DNA of 64,000 nt, from assembly GCA_023415635.1 (NCBI GenBank), contig JAEZJV010000086.1, forward strand, positions 1 through 64,000, read 5' to 3'. Below the pieces are notes generated by a model. That model was given only the letters and a program-made list of their open reading frames with translations, did no database searches and was not told where the DNA came from. A program made the translations under genes and the position numbers. This DNA comes from Bacillota bacterium (lineage in GTDB: Bacteria > Bacillota > Clostridia > Lachnospirales > Lachnospiraceae). Of the stretch, positions 41,504 through 49,461 are shown in pieces (within the stretch, counting starts at the first letter, position 1; every line of letters starts with the position of its first letter).

Positions 41504-43591
41504 TTATCGAACCGGGCAAACTCCGGCTTCACAATCCTTATCCAACAGTTCTTTTTCTTCAGAATCCTCCATCAAAGCAAGCAGTTCATAATCGATAGGT
41601 TTCACAAGCTTTAGCCTTCGTTCATAATCCTCTCTGGTAGTACACTCATAGGGAAGCAGAGGATAGGTCTCCTCTAGCAGTGGCAGAAAGGTAATCCCGA
41701 CTGCATACTCAAAATTATCATACAACCAGCAAGCAATCTCCTCCCATTCCTGCTCCCGGACATGAACTGTGATGGAGGTGTTATGATCAGACCAATGCAG
41801 CATGGATAATTTATATAATTCCAGCTGTTCAATTGCGCCTACTTCATATTTTGTTCTGCCCTGAGGGGCTTTAATCGGGAATTCAATCACCTTAATCGAA
41901 CAGTCCTCATCCGACTGACCGTTCTCATTATAATAGGGATAACTGCCCTGTACCGCAATCAAGCGGAACAACGGATCAGAGGCTGAGATACGAATCCGCC
42001 TGATATAATAATCAGCATGGGCATAGTGAATGCCTGAGCTGACGCAGGGCAACATGGACAAGCTGCCTTCCGGCTTTATAGTTGTCATCAGCTTTGGCGG
42101 TGCTATTCCTAGCTCCTCGCTGTAGCGTCTGCCTTCCCTGTGAACCGTCTCCCTAAGCTCTGACAGAAGAGCTGCAAGCTCCTCATAGCTCATTCCGGTT
42201 TTATTCAACATATCCATCATACCGGTTAAAGAAATTCCTATAATTCGATCCTCCTGCATTACCTTGTTCCATTCGGGAAGCTCCACCTCAACAAGCGTCA
42301 TTCGAATCGCTACCCTGGTTGAAAGCCGTAATACCTCTTTTAAAGCTTCTTTGTTCAATACAGTCCCTTCCACAAAGGCCATCAGGTTATTGGTGGATAA
42401 GTTACAGCATTGCTTAGATTGCAGCAGAATCTCACCACAGGGATTGCAGCCGCGGAAGGTCGGTTTTCTGCGAAGCCCTTCTCTGCCGTTGATAAAACCA
42501 GGTTCTCCGTTAATTTTAATGGAGTTAATAATCTGTCTGATTTGTTCCAGAGAGGGCTTATGCATATAAAGAATCGAATTATTGCTCATCTTCCTATGAG
42601 AAATTTCGGGATCTTCAATCCATTTACCATCCACTACCTGGTATATATTCTGTTTTGCACGGATCACATCTTCATCATCCTCATCGCAGATTACCATCAT
42701 CGCACTACGCCTTACACCTCCAGAGACAACATTCTCGGAGATAATAGTAGCTATATCAAGAATATCAATCGTTTTTAACCTGTTGTCATCTCTTTTTAAA
42801 AAGACACGGTTAATTTTTTCAAACATCCGCTTGATGGATTTATGTCCGGATGCACGCCCTCCAAACCTTTTAAGACGCTCTCCCTCCGGACGCACATAGC
42901 TGTAATCAATGGTCAGGACTTTAATATCCTTATACTGTTCCTCCATCACTATCTTAAAATAAGTCTCTAGGGCTTCACACCAGCCTTCCTTACTGTCACC
43001 AACCCTTAACACCGCCTCCGTTGTATCCTTCAGCTCCAGGATTAATTTTGAATGCTCCATCTCCTCCTTGGAGGTGGTGCTGCGTATCACACTGTCATAG
43101 GCACTTTCCAGCTGTATGTGCCTGACCTTAGGTAATAGAGCTATGTTCTCTTTGTCAATTCGGATTCCCACACCGCTGCCCACCATAAGCAGATAAAACA
43201 CATCCACCAAATCCCTCATTTTCGCTATATCAGTAAAAGCGCAATTATAATTAGAGAGAGGATACTGCTTCACAATTTCCGTCCCACCCATATACAAGGT
43301 TCTGCCGGAAGGAAAAGTCCTTAGATGAAATAGCTCATCAAAGAGTCTCTCTGCTTCTTGCTTCTCCTTCTCCGGGTTCATGGGGATGCCATGCTTTTCT
43401 TTATAATTGATACCAAGCTCCACATTATACCGTACCGTCCTAAGTACTGTCTCAAACCAGGTTTCTCTTCTTCGCTTCTCTTCGATGTACCTGGAATATG
43501 TCCTCAGATAGACGAATTCTCCGATATGACTTAAGGGTGTTTCTATATTGATGTATTTATCTAAAAATACCTTTGATAATAAATCTTTCAT
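41504..43591 (-). CDS. nrdJ: Adenosylcobalamin-dependent class II ribonucleotide reductase, monomeric type
   Basis: Makes deoxyribonucleotides from ribonucleoside triphosphates without oxygen, using B12. The 695-residue protein resembles the monomeric RTPR of Lactobacillus leichmannii. Visible: C117 (NYNCAF) and C396 (QCC), the reducing pair; C385 in NPCGE, the thiyl radical Cys with neighbouring Asn and Glu; and C687-x4-C692 (CEAGVCPVR) at the C-terminus, the redox shuttle. FPSGRTLYMGG and KPEGSLSMLP are family blocks. The ATG at 43591 has GAGGAGG at 6 nt; an upstream in-frame ATG pair at 43642 has none. Promoter and two NrdR-type boxes lie upstream. No B12 riboswitch is visible. Confidence 0.9.
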   Translation of the reverse strand: MKDLLSKVFLDKYINIETPLSHIGEFVYLRTYSRYIEEKRRRETWFETVLRTVRYNVELGINYKEKHGIPMNPEKEKQEAERLFDELFHLRTFPSGRTLYMGGTEIVKQYPLSNYNCAFTDIAKMRDLVDVFYLLMVGSGVGIRIDKENIALLPKVRHIQLESAYDSVIRSTTSKEEMEHSKLILELKDTTEAVLRVGDSKEGWCEALETYFKIVMEEQYKDIKVLTIDYSYVRPEGERLKRFGGRASGHKSIKRMFEKINRVFLKRDDNRLKTIDILDIATIISENVVSGGVRRSAMMVICDEDDEDVIRAKQNIYQVVDGKWIEDPEISHRKMSNNSILYMHKPSLEQIRQIINSIKINGEPGFINGREGLRRKPTFRGCNPCGEILLQSKQCCNLSTNNLMAFVEGTVLNKEALKEVLRLSTRVAIRMTLVEVELPEWNKVMQEDRIIGISLTGMMDMLNKTGMSYEELAALLSELRETVHREGRRYSEELGIAPPKLMTTIKPEGSLSMLPCVSSGIHYAHADYYIRRIRISASDPLFRLIAVQGSYPYYNENGQSDEDCSIKVIEFPIKAPQGRTKYEVGAIEQLELYKLSMLHWSDHNTSITVHVREQEWEEIACWLYDNFEYAVGITFLPLLEETYPLLPYECTTREDYERRLKLVKPIDYELLALMEDSEEKELLDKDCEAGVCPVR

Positions 43592-43705
43592 AAGTACCTC
43601 CTCTTCTTTCTCAGTATATCCAGGAAGTTTGCACTTCATCATGGATTATTGCCCTATAAAAATTTATGTTGTTAAGGAAATCATAGTTTCCATGAAATGT
43701 TATAT

Positions 43706-43721
43706 ATACAATATATTGTAT
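43706..43721. promoter_or_regulatory. NrdR box 1 (over the transcription start)
   Basis: ATACAATATATTGTAT is a perfect 16-bp palindrome whose core CAATATATTG fits the NrdR-box consensus (acaCwATATaTwGtgt). Its centre (43713.5) lies near the predicted transcription start. Confidence 0.75.
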
Positions 43722-43725
43722 TAAC

Positions 43726-43754
43726 ATTATACACATACACAATATATATGTCAA
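43726..43754 (-). promoter_or_regulatory. Consensus promoter of nrdJ
   Basis: Read leftward: TTGACA (43749-43754), a 17-bp spacer and TATAAT (43726-43731), all consensus. It is overlapped by two NrdR-like boxes. Confidence 0.88.
43737..43752. promoter_or_regulatory. NrdR box 2 (over the -35 region)
   Basis: ACACAATATATATGTC matches the NrdR consensus in its left half and core and diverges at the right end. Its centre (43744.5) is 31 bp, three helical turns, from box 1, the spacing typical of paired NrdR boxes. Binding would cover the -35 element. Confidence 0.7.
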
Positions 43755-43852
43755 TAATCTCATAATTGAAAAAATCGGCTACATGTGTTGTCACTCTTTA
43801 GCGAAAAAGCGCATATATAAATAATGAATCTATTATAAGGGAGTGTATTCCA

Positions 43853-44155
43853 TTGTCAGAAATATTCCTGCTCTATATAGCTATTGTTGTTGCTTTCTTT
43901 TTACTCGGAATTATGATCGGTTATATCGCAAATCCTAGAAGAAAACTTAAAAAAATAAAGGAAAAACCACTATCAGAAACAGTTAAGGACAAACCTGAGG
44001 AAAGACAGGCACTCGGACAGGAAATAAATGATAACGCGCCGAAGCTGCAGAACAATCAATATCCGAATGAACAAAGATACGGCTACTATAATTATAACAA
44101 TTTTGGTAACAGCTTTTATGATCAAAATGGAAGGAACAGACCCGGTCCGAGGTAA
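43853..44155 (+). CDS. Small membrane protein with Asn/Tyr-rich tail
   Basis: A 100-residue protein starting at a TTG (AGGGAG upstream). One N-terminal helix (5-26), a basic stretch (NPRRKLKKIKEK), then a polar tail rich in Asn, Tyr, Gln and Gly (YGYYNYNNFGNSFYDQNG). I do not recognise it; anchoring at the membrane with a disordered tail is all that can be said. It is divergent from nrdJ, whose NrdR boxes lie about 100-150 bp upstream. A terminator hairpin follows. Confidence 0.6.
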   Translation: MSEIFLLYIAIVVAFFLLGIMIGYIANPRRKLKKIKEKPLSETVKDKPEERQALGQEINDNAPKLQNNQYPNEQRYGYYNYNNFGNSFYDQNGRNRPGPR

Positions 44156-44186
44156 AAAGACCTTGACATAAAGGTGATAGAACAAA

Positions 44187-44213
44187 AAGGGCTAGCTATT
44201 ATGCTAGTCCCTT
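44187..44213. terminator. Bidirectional terminator
   Basis: AAGGGCTAGC pairs with GCTAG-T-CCCTT (one bulged T) around a 6-nt loop. CTCTTTCTT follows on the plus strand and TTTTTG on the minus strand. Confidence 0.7.
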
Positions 44214-44220
44214 CTCTTTC

Positions 44221-44847
44221 TTAATGATAACTATCCAGAAATTCCTGAAGCTTATTCATATACTTGCCTACATGAACACCATCTGTCAGGGCATGATTTA
44301 CCTGAACAGAATAGGGTAATAAAACCCGGTCTCCCTGTCGGTAATATTTCCCCCAGGAGATACGTGGAACCGCATCATCCTTTCGCATGTTAATGGTATG
44401 GGATAAATGGGTAAAGGAAATCCAAGGGATACAAGTAATATAAATCAGATCATCCCGCATCATTTCTTCAAAAGGAAGATATTTCTTCTGCTGATCGGAT
44501 TTATCCTTGGCCTTCTTCACGAAATCTTCCATCGTAGCTTCCAGCTCCACCGTAACGAATTTAAATAGCTCCGAGCCCTTAGCTAGATCAGTAAAGGAAG
44601 GGTGCAGTACGTCATAAACCACTACTTCCTTCCCGTGAATCCGGTATCTGAATTCCTCTACCTCATTGGCAGCAGCCATAGCTGCATAAATCATAGCATA
44701 GTAGAAGGGTAGCTGTTTCGCCTTCGTCTTTTCCAAAAAATTCGTAATGTCCACATCCATACAAATATTAAACTGTGGATAGTCCATTGCATGAAAAAAA
44801 TTATAATGCTCTGCACGTTCCCAAGAAGCCATATCAATAGTTTTCAT
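44221..44847 (-). CDS. CatA-like O-acetyltransferase
   Basis: A 208-residue homologue of type A chloramphenicol acetyltransferase. Catalytic H185-x3-D189 in VNHALTDGVHV (CAT: HHAVCDGFH), the PWISFTHLS block (CAT: PWVSFTSFD) that shapes the acetyl site, and FNICMDVDIT near residue 30. Classic CATs acetylate chloramphenicol; chromosomal members may use other alcohols, so resistance is not proven. AAGGAGG with a TAAT spacer fixes the ATG at 44847, eight codons inside the longer frame. Upstream (44929-44942) TCTCCTGCAGGAGA is a perfect 14-bp palindrome that might be an operator. It is a single gene. Confidence 0.83.
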   Translation of the reverse strand: MKTIDMASWERAEHYNFFHAMDYPQFNICMDVDITNFLEKTKAKQLPFYYAMIYAAMAAANEVEEFRYRIHGKEVVVYDVLHPSFTDLAKGSELFKFVTVELEATMEDFVKKAKDKSDQQKKYLPFEEMMRDDLIYITCIPWISFTHLSHTINMRKDDAVPRISWGKYYRQGDRVLLPYSVQVNHALTDGVHVGKYMNKLQEFLDSYH

Positions 44848-45042
44848 ATTACCTCCTTCTAGCCCCTGCATATCCTCCGAGGCGCTGTGTGTTTTTTACT
44901 CTTCTTTCTGGATCTTTTATGCCGAATATCTCCTGCAGGAGAGGAATGTCGTTAAATCAGGTCTGAAATAGGTATGCATAACAGGCCTTACCTACGATGC
45001 CGCCGTATATCATTAGATTTTATGTAACAGATATTTTGATCC

Positions 45043-45372
45043 TTAATCAACGATAAAAAGAAGTGCTCCTGTATCGGTTCTTGACCGGTGTGGTGCAGTA
45101 TCATCCGCTACCTGGTAACTGTATCCCGGTTTTAAGACAAATTCCCGTCCATCCTCTAATTCCGTAACTAATTCGCCGTCCAGCACAAAGAGAACGTGCC
45201 CTTTGGCACACCAATGATCTGCTTTATATCCCGGTGTATATTCGACGATACGTACTCTGATATTTCCCTCCTGAAAGGTATGCCAGCGTGCTTCTCCCGT
45301 AATCCCGGGATGGATGGAAGGCTCTATGTCATTCCAATTTGTTGTGCAAAAAGGTACATTTTGAATCGTCAA
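45043..45372 (-). CDS. Small cupin-fold protein
   Basis: A 109-residue single-domain cupin: ADHWCAKGHVLFVLDGEL (about 54-71) is the first metal-type cupin motif with D-H-W-C-x3-H, and FVLKPGYSYQVADDTAPHRS the second. It resembles the family annotated as DHCW-motif cupins, function unknown. I choose the TTG at 45372 because AGGGGGA precedes it by about 6 nt. A longer frame exists to 45432 but begins without a ribosome binding site at its ATG. Confidence 0.7.
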   Translation of the reverse strand: MTIQNVPFCTTNWNDIEPSIHPGITGEARWHTFQEGNIRVRIVEYTPGYKADHWCAKGHVLFVLDGELVTELEDGREFVLKPGYSYQVADDTAPHRSRTDTGALLFIVD

Positions 45373-45559
45373 CTGTCTTCCCCCTAATAATGAACTATTA
45401 CCCCGGTTTACAACCCGCTTGACACATATCATAGCACAAGAGGAATCTAAAATATAGTACCATAAAAAAATTTGTTAATTATGCCAATTTATTCCATGGA
45501 CAAAATATCCTCCATAGTTTATTTTTTACTTAGTATAATTAAATTGGGGGCTAAACACT

Positions 45560-46495
45560 ATGATAAATTTATCGGAAGAACCTCGGATTCGCAGGATGGA
45601 CTATATTACTAAAGAGGAATACGAAGAGATTAACCGACTATGCAAGCTCTGCTGCGAACAGGATAAGATAAACCTGAAGCTGGAACTGGATTATAAGCTG
45701 CATCTGGCATCTCTCAAAGAGCTGAATACAGCCAAGGTCTCCTCTGACCTAAACGAATTTTTGTATTATACTGGCGAGAAGCTGGTATCTTATCTTGGAA
45801 TCAGCTGTTTCGATGGTATAACAGGAGAAATAACAGGTATGACACATCCGGCCTTTAGAGGACAGGGCCTCTTTACACGACTATTGGCGCTTGCAAGAAA
45901 AGAATGTGAGCACCGTTCCTTTCGTAAACTTTTGCTTCTGACAGACGGCAACTCGGAAACCGGAGTGAATTTCACAAAAGCTGCAGGTTTCGCATACGAG
46001 CATTCCGAGTATCGTATGAAGCGGCTGTCGGCTCAGTCTGATCTCCCTATCGGAGCTTCTGCTGTTACCCTTCGCCCGGCATACAGGGAGGATGAACCGG
46101 AGATTGCAATGATGAACTCCCTTTTCTTTGATGATGCCATACTTGATGCTAATACCGGTGATCCTGTCATAAAAGCCCTTGCAGATGATCCCGAGAACTT
46201 TAAAACCTATATGGTGGAGCTTGCGGATGTATGCATCGGAAAGATTAACGTGGAGTTCTCTGAGGACTATGCCTTTATCTGCGGCTTCGGTATTCGGCCT
46301 GAGTTTCGCGGTAATGGCTATGGACGAGCAGCTTTGAATTCCACTCTAAGAATAATCGAAGACCAGCATATCAGGACAACGGAGCTCGACGTCGTCTGTA
46401 CCAATAAAAGAGCCCTGCTCCTCTATCAATCCTGTGGTTTTCATGAGATAAGCATTATGAACTATTACTCTCTGCCTTCTTTAGCAGATAACTGA
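45560..46495 (+). CDS. Tandem GNAT acetyltransferase
   Basis: A 311-residue protein with two GNAT N-acetyltransferase domains. Motif A of each is visible: THPAFRGQGLFTRLL (about 94-108) and IRPEFRGNGYGRAAL (about 252-266); both keep the acetyl-CoA pyrophosphate-binding R/Q-x-x-G-x-G/A. GGGGG with about 11-nt spacing precedes the ATG. The substrate is unknown; double-GNAT proteins include mycothiol synthase-type and peptide or toxin acetyltransferases. It is a single gene, divergent from the cupin gene. Confidence 0.83.
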   Translation: MINLSEEPRIRRMDYITKEEYEEINRLCKLCCEQDKINLKLELDYKLHLASLKELNTAKVSSDLNEFLYYTGEKLVSYLGISCFDGITGEITGMTHPAFRGQGLFTRLLALARKECEHRSFRKLLLLTDGNSETGVNFTKAAGFAYEHSEYRMKRLSAQSDLPIGASAVTLRPAYREDEPEIAMMNSLFFDDAILDANTGDPVIKALADDPENFKTYMVELADVCIGKINVEFSEDYAFICGFGIRPEFRGNGYGRAALNSTLRIIEDQHIRTTELDVVCTNKRALLLYQSCGFHEISIMNYYSLPSLADN

Positions 46496-46535
46496 CCCTC
46501 TAGACTGAGCTTGTTGTTGTAAAAGGTTTTTAAAA

Positions 46536-46573
46536 AGCTTAAGGTAAGGATGCTGCAATCCTTACCTTAAGCT
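46536..46573 (-). terminator. Terminator of tldDE
   Basis: A perfect 16-bp stem (AGCTTAAGGTAAGGAT / ATCCTTACCTTAAGCT) with a 6-nt loop. Read leftward it runs into TTTTTAAAAA. It also ends the GNAT gene from the other side. Confidence 0.85.
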
Positions 46574-46595
46574 GATCCATGTGTTTACAATTCCT

Positions 46596-47897
46596 TTAAT
46601 TTCCTGCAACAGTACAGTTCATAATCTTCACCATCTGAGGTCCTTCAAAATTATTATCCTTCTGACGCTCCTTTGACAGATAAAGCTCCCGGTGAAGCTC
46701 ATTGATATTACCGGTAATGGAACCTCCTGTCACCGGGATTATTTTCTCTCCATCATCGTACCAGGCAAGACGGATCTCCCCTCCAAAATCTCCAGTAACG
46801 TCATCCATAGTAAAATCAGAAAAGGCTGCTACCATAAGATGCGGTTCTGCTTGTAGCTCTTTTGCAGTTCTGCTTCCCTCAGCAACGACCATATTGGCTA
46901 TCGAGCCCGTTGTCTCCACCCCCAGATAATACGAATATCTTCTATCTGATGAATACTGCTTCAGTACACCCTCTTCAATAATTCTGACCGGTGCGAGTGC
47001 AAAGCCGTCCTCATCAAAAACCGCTGAGGAGGTAGAATTATGAATGAAGGGATCCAGGGTAATTGTAATCCGATCCCCTTTTATCTTCTCCCCTTGGAGC
47101 AGGTCACCTATCTTCCATGTAGAATATTGATTATATACAGAGGATGCTTTACTCATAAAACAATAATAGGAGAAGAGCTCCTTCACTGCACTTCGGGTGA
47201 AAATGACAGGAAAGGTCTTCAGGGCGGGTGTGGGCTGTGCAATCGCCTTTTCCCGACAGATTGTTATCATGCTCTTTACCTCCGAAGCCAGAAGCTCAGC
47301 ATCAAAATCGGAGCAATTGATACATCGATATAGCTCTATTTCCTCTCCCTCTTCCTTCCAGGTAGTGATAAATTCTACCATACATTGATAATTTATAGAG
47401 CTTACATCCACACCTTCAGAATTTACTACTCTCGTCTTTATCTTTTCGAGAAAAATCTCACAGGAGTTAATACCGCCTTTATCATAAATATCATTTTTAT
47501 ATACAGCTTTCGTAATCTCATTCATCCAATAGGAGAAGCTTTCCTTGGCAAATTTACTTTCCGGCGGCTCTCGGAATGTATCCACTGGTTTTACCAACGG
47601 ATAATACGGATTTTTCACATAACGTGCCGCAAAGGCTGCCTCTTCAATTGCCCTTTTCATCTCCTGAACTGTCATAGTTGGATGTAGGAAGGTTGAGGAG
47701 GAACCGGTAAGCTTCTTGCTGTTCTCTTCAAAATTAATGTAAACGGTTACTTTATAATGAAGTACATCCTTTGCCCGATCCATATCTACATTCTTCTTCA
47801 CAAAGAACAACTCGTTGGAATGAATTCTTGTCTCACATATCTTATATCCGGTAATATCTTTCTGTTCTAATATCAGCTTTTGAATCTGCTCCAGCAT
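46596..47897 (-). CDS. tldE: TldE/PmbA peptidase subunit
   Basis: A 433-residue subunit that lacks the metal motif and forms a heterodimer with TldD. The pair degrades unfolded peptides and, in E. coli, matures microcin B17 and degrades CcdA. Blocks such as IHNSTSSAVFDEDGFALAPVRIIEEGVLKQY and GNINELHRELYLSKERQ... are typical of PmbA. Its start codon overlaps the TldD stop (ATAATG), so translation is coupled. No thiazole/oxazole peptide synthesis genes lie nearby, so the function here is probably general peptidolysis. Confidence 0.88.
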   Translation of the reverse strand: MLEQIQKLILEQKDITGYKICETRIHSNELFFVKKNVDMDRAKDVLHYKVTVYINFEENSKKLTGSSSTFLHPTMTVQEMKRAIEEAAFAARYVKNPYYPLVKPVDTFREPPESKFAKESFSYWMNEITKAVYKNDIYDKGGINSCEIFLEKIKTRVVNSEGVDVSSINYQCMVEFITTWKEEGEEIELYRCINCSDFDAELLASEVKSMITICREKAIAQPTPALKTFPVIFTRSAVKELFSYYCFMSKASSVYNQYSTWKIGDLLQGEKIKGDRITITLDPFIHNSTSSAVFDEDGFALAPVRIIEEGVLKQYSSDRRYSYYLGVETTGSIANMVVAEGSRTAKELQAEPHLMVAAFSDFTMDDVTGDFGGEIRLAWYDDGEKIIPVTGGSITGNINELHRELYLSKERQKDNNFEGPQMVKIMNCTVAGN

Positions 47898-49312
47898 TAT
47901 CCCAACCTCACTTTCGCTTTAATATAGGGGCCACCATTGGATGTCTTAACATATTCCTTATAGCCTTTACCACAATAGCCGGTACCTGACAACTTAACCT
48001 CTCCTGTAACCATGGACATTGACTTTAGGAGATCAGGGACAAAGCCCGTCATAAGGACCGGAGCAATGAGCTTCCCTGTAAACTTACCGTCGATAATCTC
48101 CCTACCGAGGATGGCGATACACTGAATTCCCCAATTCTTCGGATCTTCCATACCGCTGTATAACCCTTCAATCTGGTATCCATATTTGATTGAAGCCAGC
48201 ATATCCTCGTAGGTATCCTTTCCCGGTGCAAAGAAGGTGTTCGTCATTCTGGAATAGGCCTTACGTTCAAAAGACTGTCTTTTACCGTTACCTGTAGGTA
48301 CTGTGCCAAGGCTCAATGCGGACAGAAGATCAGAAATTCCGCTCTGCAGCACTCCATTCTGAATAATCAAGGTATCCGTTCCCAGTGTCCCTTCATCATC
48401 AAAAAGGTAAGAGGATACGTGTTCGACAGCCGCAGCTCCGTCATGCATGGAAATGATTGGAGAAGCCACCTGCTTACCGATATATTCTGCGCCCTTCGCC
48501 CTGTTTTTCACAAACATATCCATCTCAACTCCATGTCCGAAGGCTTCATGAGCGATGAGACCTGAAATATAAGGTGTACAGATGACATCATACTCACCCG
48601 GTGCCACAGGCTTCGCATCCAATAGCTTAATGCAGTCCTCTGCACAAAGACGCCCTTCCTTACCCAGCTCCTGTAAAAGCTCATAGCCGATCATTCCAGA
48701 AAGGGAACGGTAATTAAATCTTGACGTATCTCCTCTGCGTGCTGTACAGCCCACAATGGCCTCACTGTTCGTATAGGATTGCTCCAAGTCCTTTTTGCCT
48801 GATAGAAATATCTTGGATATATGATAATAATTATACGTTGCACGAAAATTTACAATGAATTCGGATAGGGAGCACGCCGTATCCTTAATCTCAGTCAGCA
48901 TCTGAATAATCGTCTCAGGGCTAACTGTCTCGGGATTGATCTCATATTCACTGAAAAACTGCTTTGTTATGTTATCTTCCTCTACAATGCCATAAGTATT
49001 GACAGAAACATCAGGAGAGAGTTTATGCAACTCATTCCGTACCTCGTCCATGATCTCGGGAATTTTACTCTCACTGATCTCATTAAAGGAATACTCTGAG
49101 TAATTTACCCCATTATGTATCCGAAGGACGAAGCCCCGCTCCGCAAACATGGAATCATAGATCTCAGTTCCTTTGTTGGATACCACAAAATTCTTAACCT
49201 TTGTATCTGTTCCAAGAATTGATACATATTCATATTCGGCAGAAAGCAATTCAACTAATTTTTTAAGTAAAGGCTTACTACCGGATAAAAATTCTGATTT
49301 AAATATTTTCAC
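47897..49312 (-). CDS. tldD: TldD metallopeptidase
   Basis: A 471-residue zinc peptidase subunit with the HExxxH metal motif at H255-E256-x3-H260 (GLIAHEAFGHGVEMD) and the later conserved Cys/Gly region (KLSGTGYCGKGY). It cleaves peptides threaded into the TldD/TldE chamber. GTG start at 49312 with AAGGAGG at 7-nt spacing. It is the first gene of a two-gene operon with tldE. Confidence 0.9.
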   Translation of the reverse strand: MKIFKSEFLSGSKPLLKKLVELLSAEYEYVSILGTDTKVKNFVVSNKGTEIYDSMFAERGFVLRIHNGVNYSEYSFNEISESKIPEIMDEVRNELHKLSPDVSVNTYGIVEEDNITKQFFSEYEINPETVSPETIIQMLTEIKDTACSLSEFIVNFRATYNYYHISKIFLSGKKDLEQSYTNSEAIVGCTARRGDTSRFNYRSLSGMIGYELLQELGKEGRLCAEDCIKLLDAKPVAPGEYDVICTPYISGLIAHEAFGHGVEMDMFVKNRAKGAEYIGKQVASPIISMHDGAAAVEHVSSYLFDDEGTLGTDTLIIQNGVLQSGISDLLSALSLGTVPTGNGKRQSFERKAYSRMTNTFFAPGKDTYEDMLASIKYGYQIEGLYSGMEDPKNWGIQCIAILGREIIDGKFTGKLIAPVLMTGFVPDLLKSMSMVTGEVKLSGTGYCGKGYKEYVKTSNGGPYIKAKVRLG

Positions 49313-49414
49313 TATACTACCTCCTTACAAGTACTATTTTGTTATATTTACAGGTCATTAATTTCCAGGCTTTACTATTATACATCATATACTCCCGAAA
49401 AAAAAGTAAAGAAT

Positions 49415-49449
49415 AGGACATAACACGGACAGAGCTCCGGTTATGTCCT
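49415..49449 (-). terminator. Terminator after the secreted GLUG protein gene
   Basis: AGGACATAAC pairs with GTTATGTCCT, with GGA/TCC inside. Read leftward, TATTCTTTACTTTTTTTT follows. Confidence 0.8.
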
Positions 49450-49461
49450 GCTTTCAATCGT

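Noticed and set aside
43592..43705. Cobalamin riboswitch before nrdJ
   Set aside because: The leader is too short and lacks a B12-box-like sequence; control is better explained by the NrdR boxes.
44221..44847. Acquired chloramphenicol-resistance gene
   Set aside because: The protein is CAT-like, but there is no transposon, plasmid or composition change around it, and substrate specificity cannot be read from the sequence.
46596..49312. TldD/TldE as part of a microcin or thiazole/oxazole peptide cluster
   Set aside because: No cyclodehydratase, precursor peptide or dedicated exporter lies nearby; general peptidase role is more likely.
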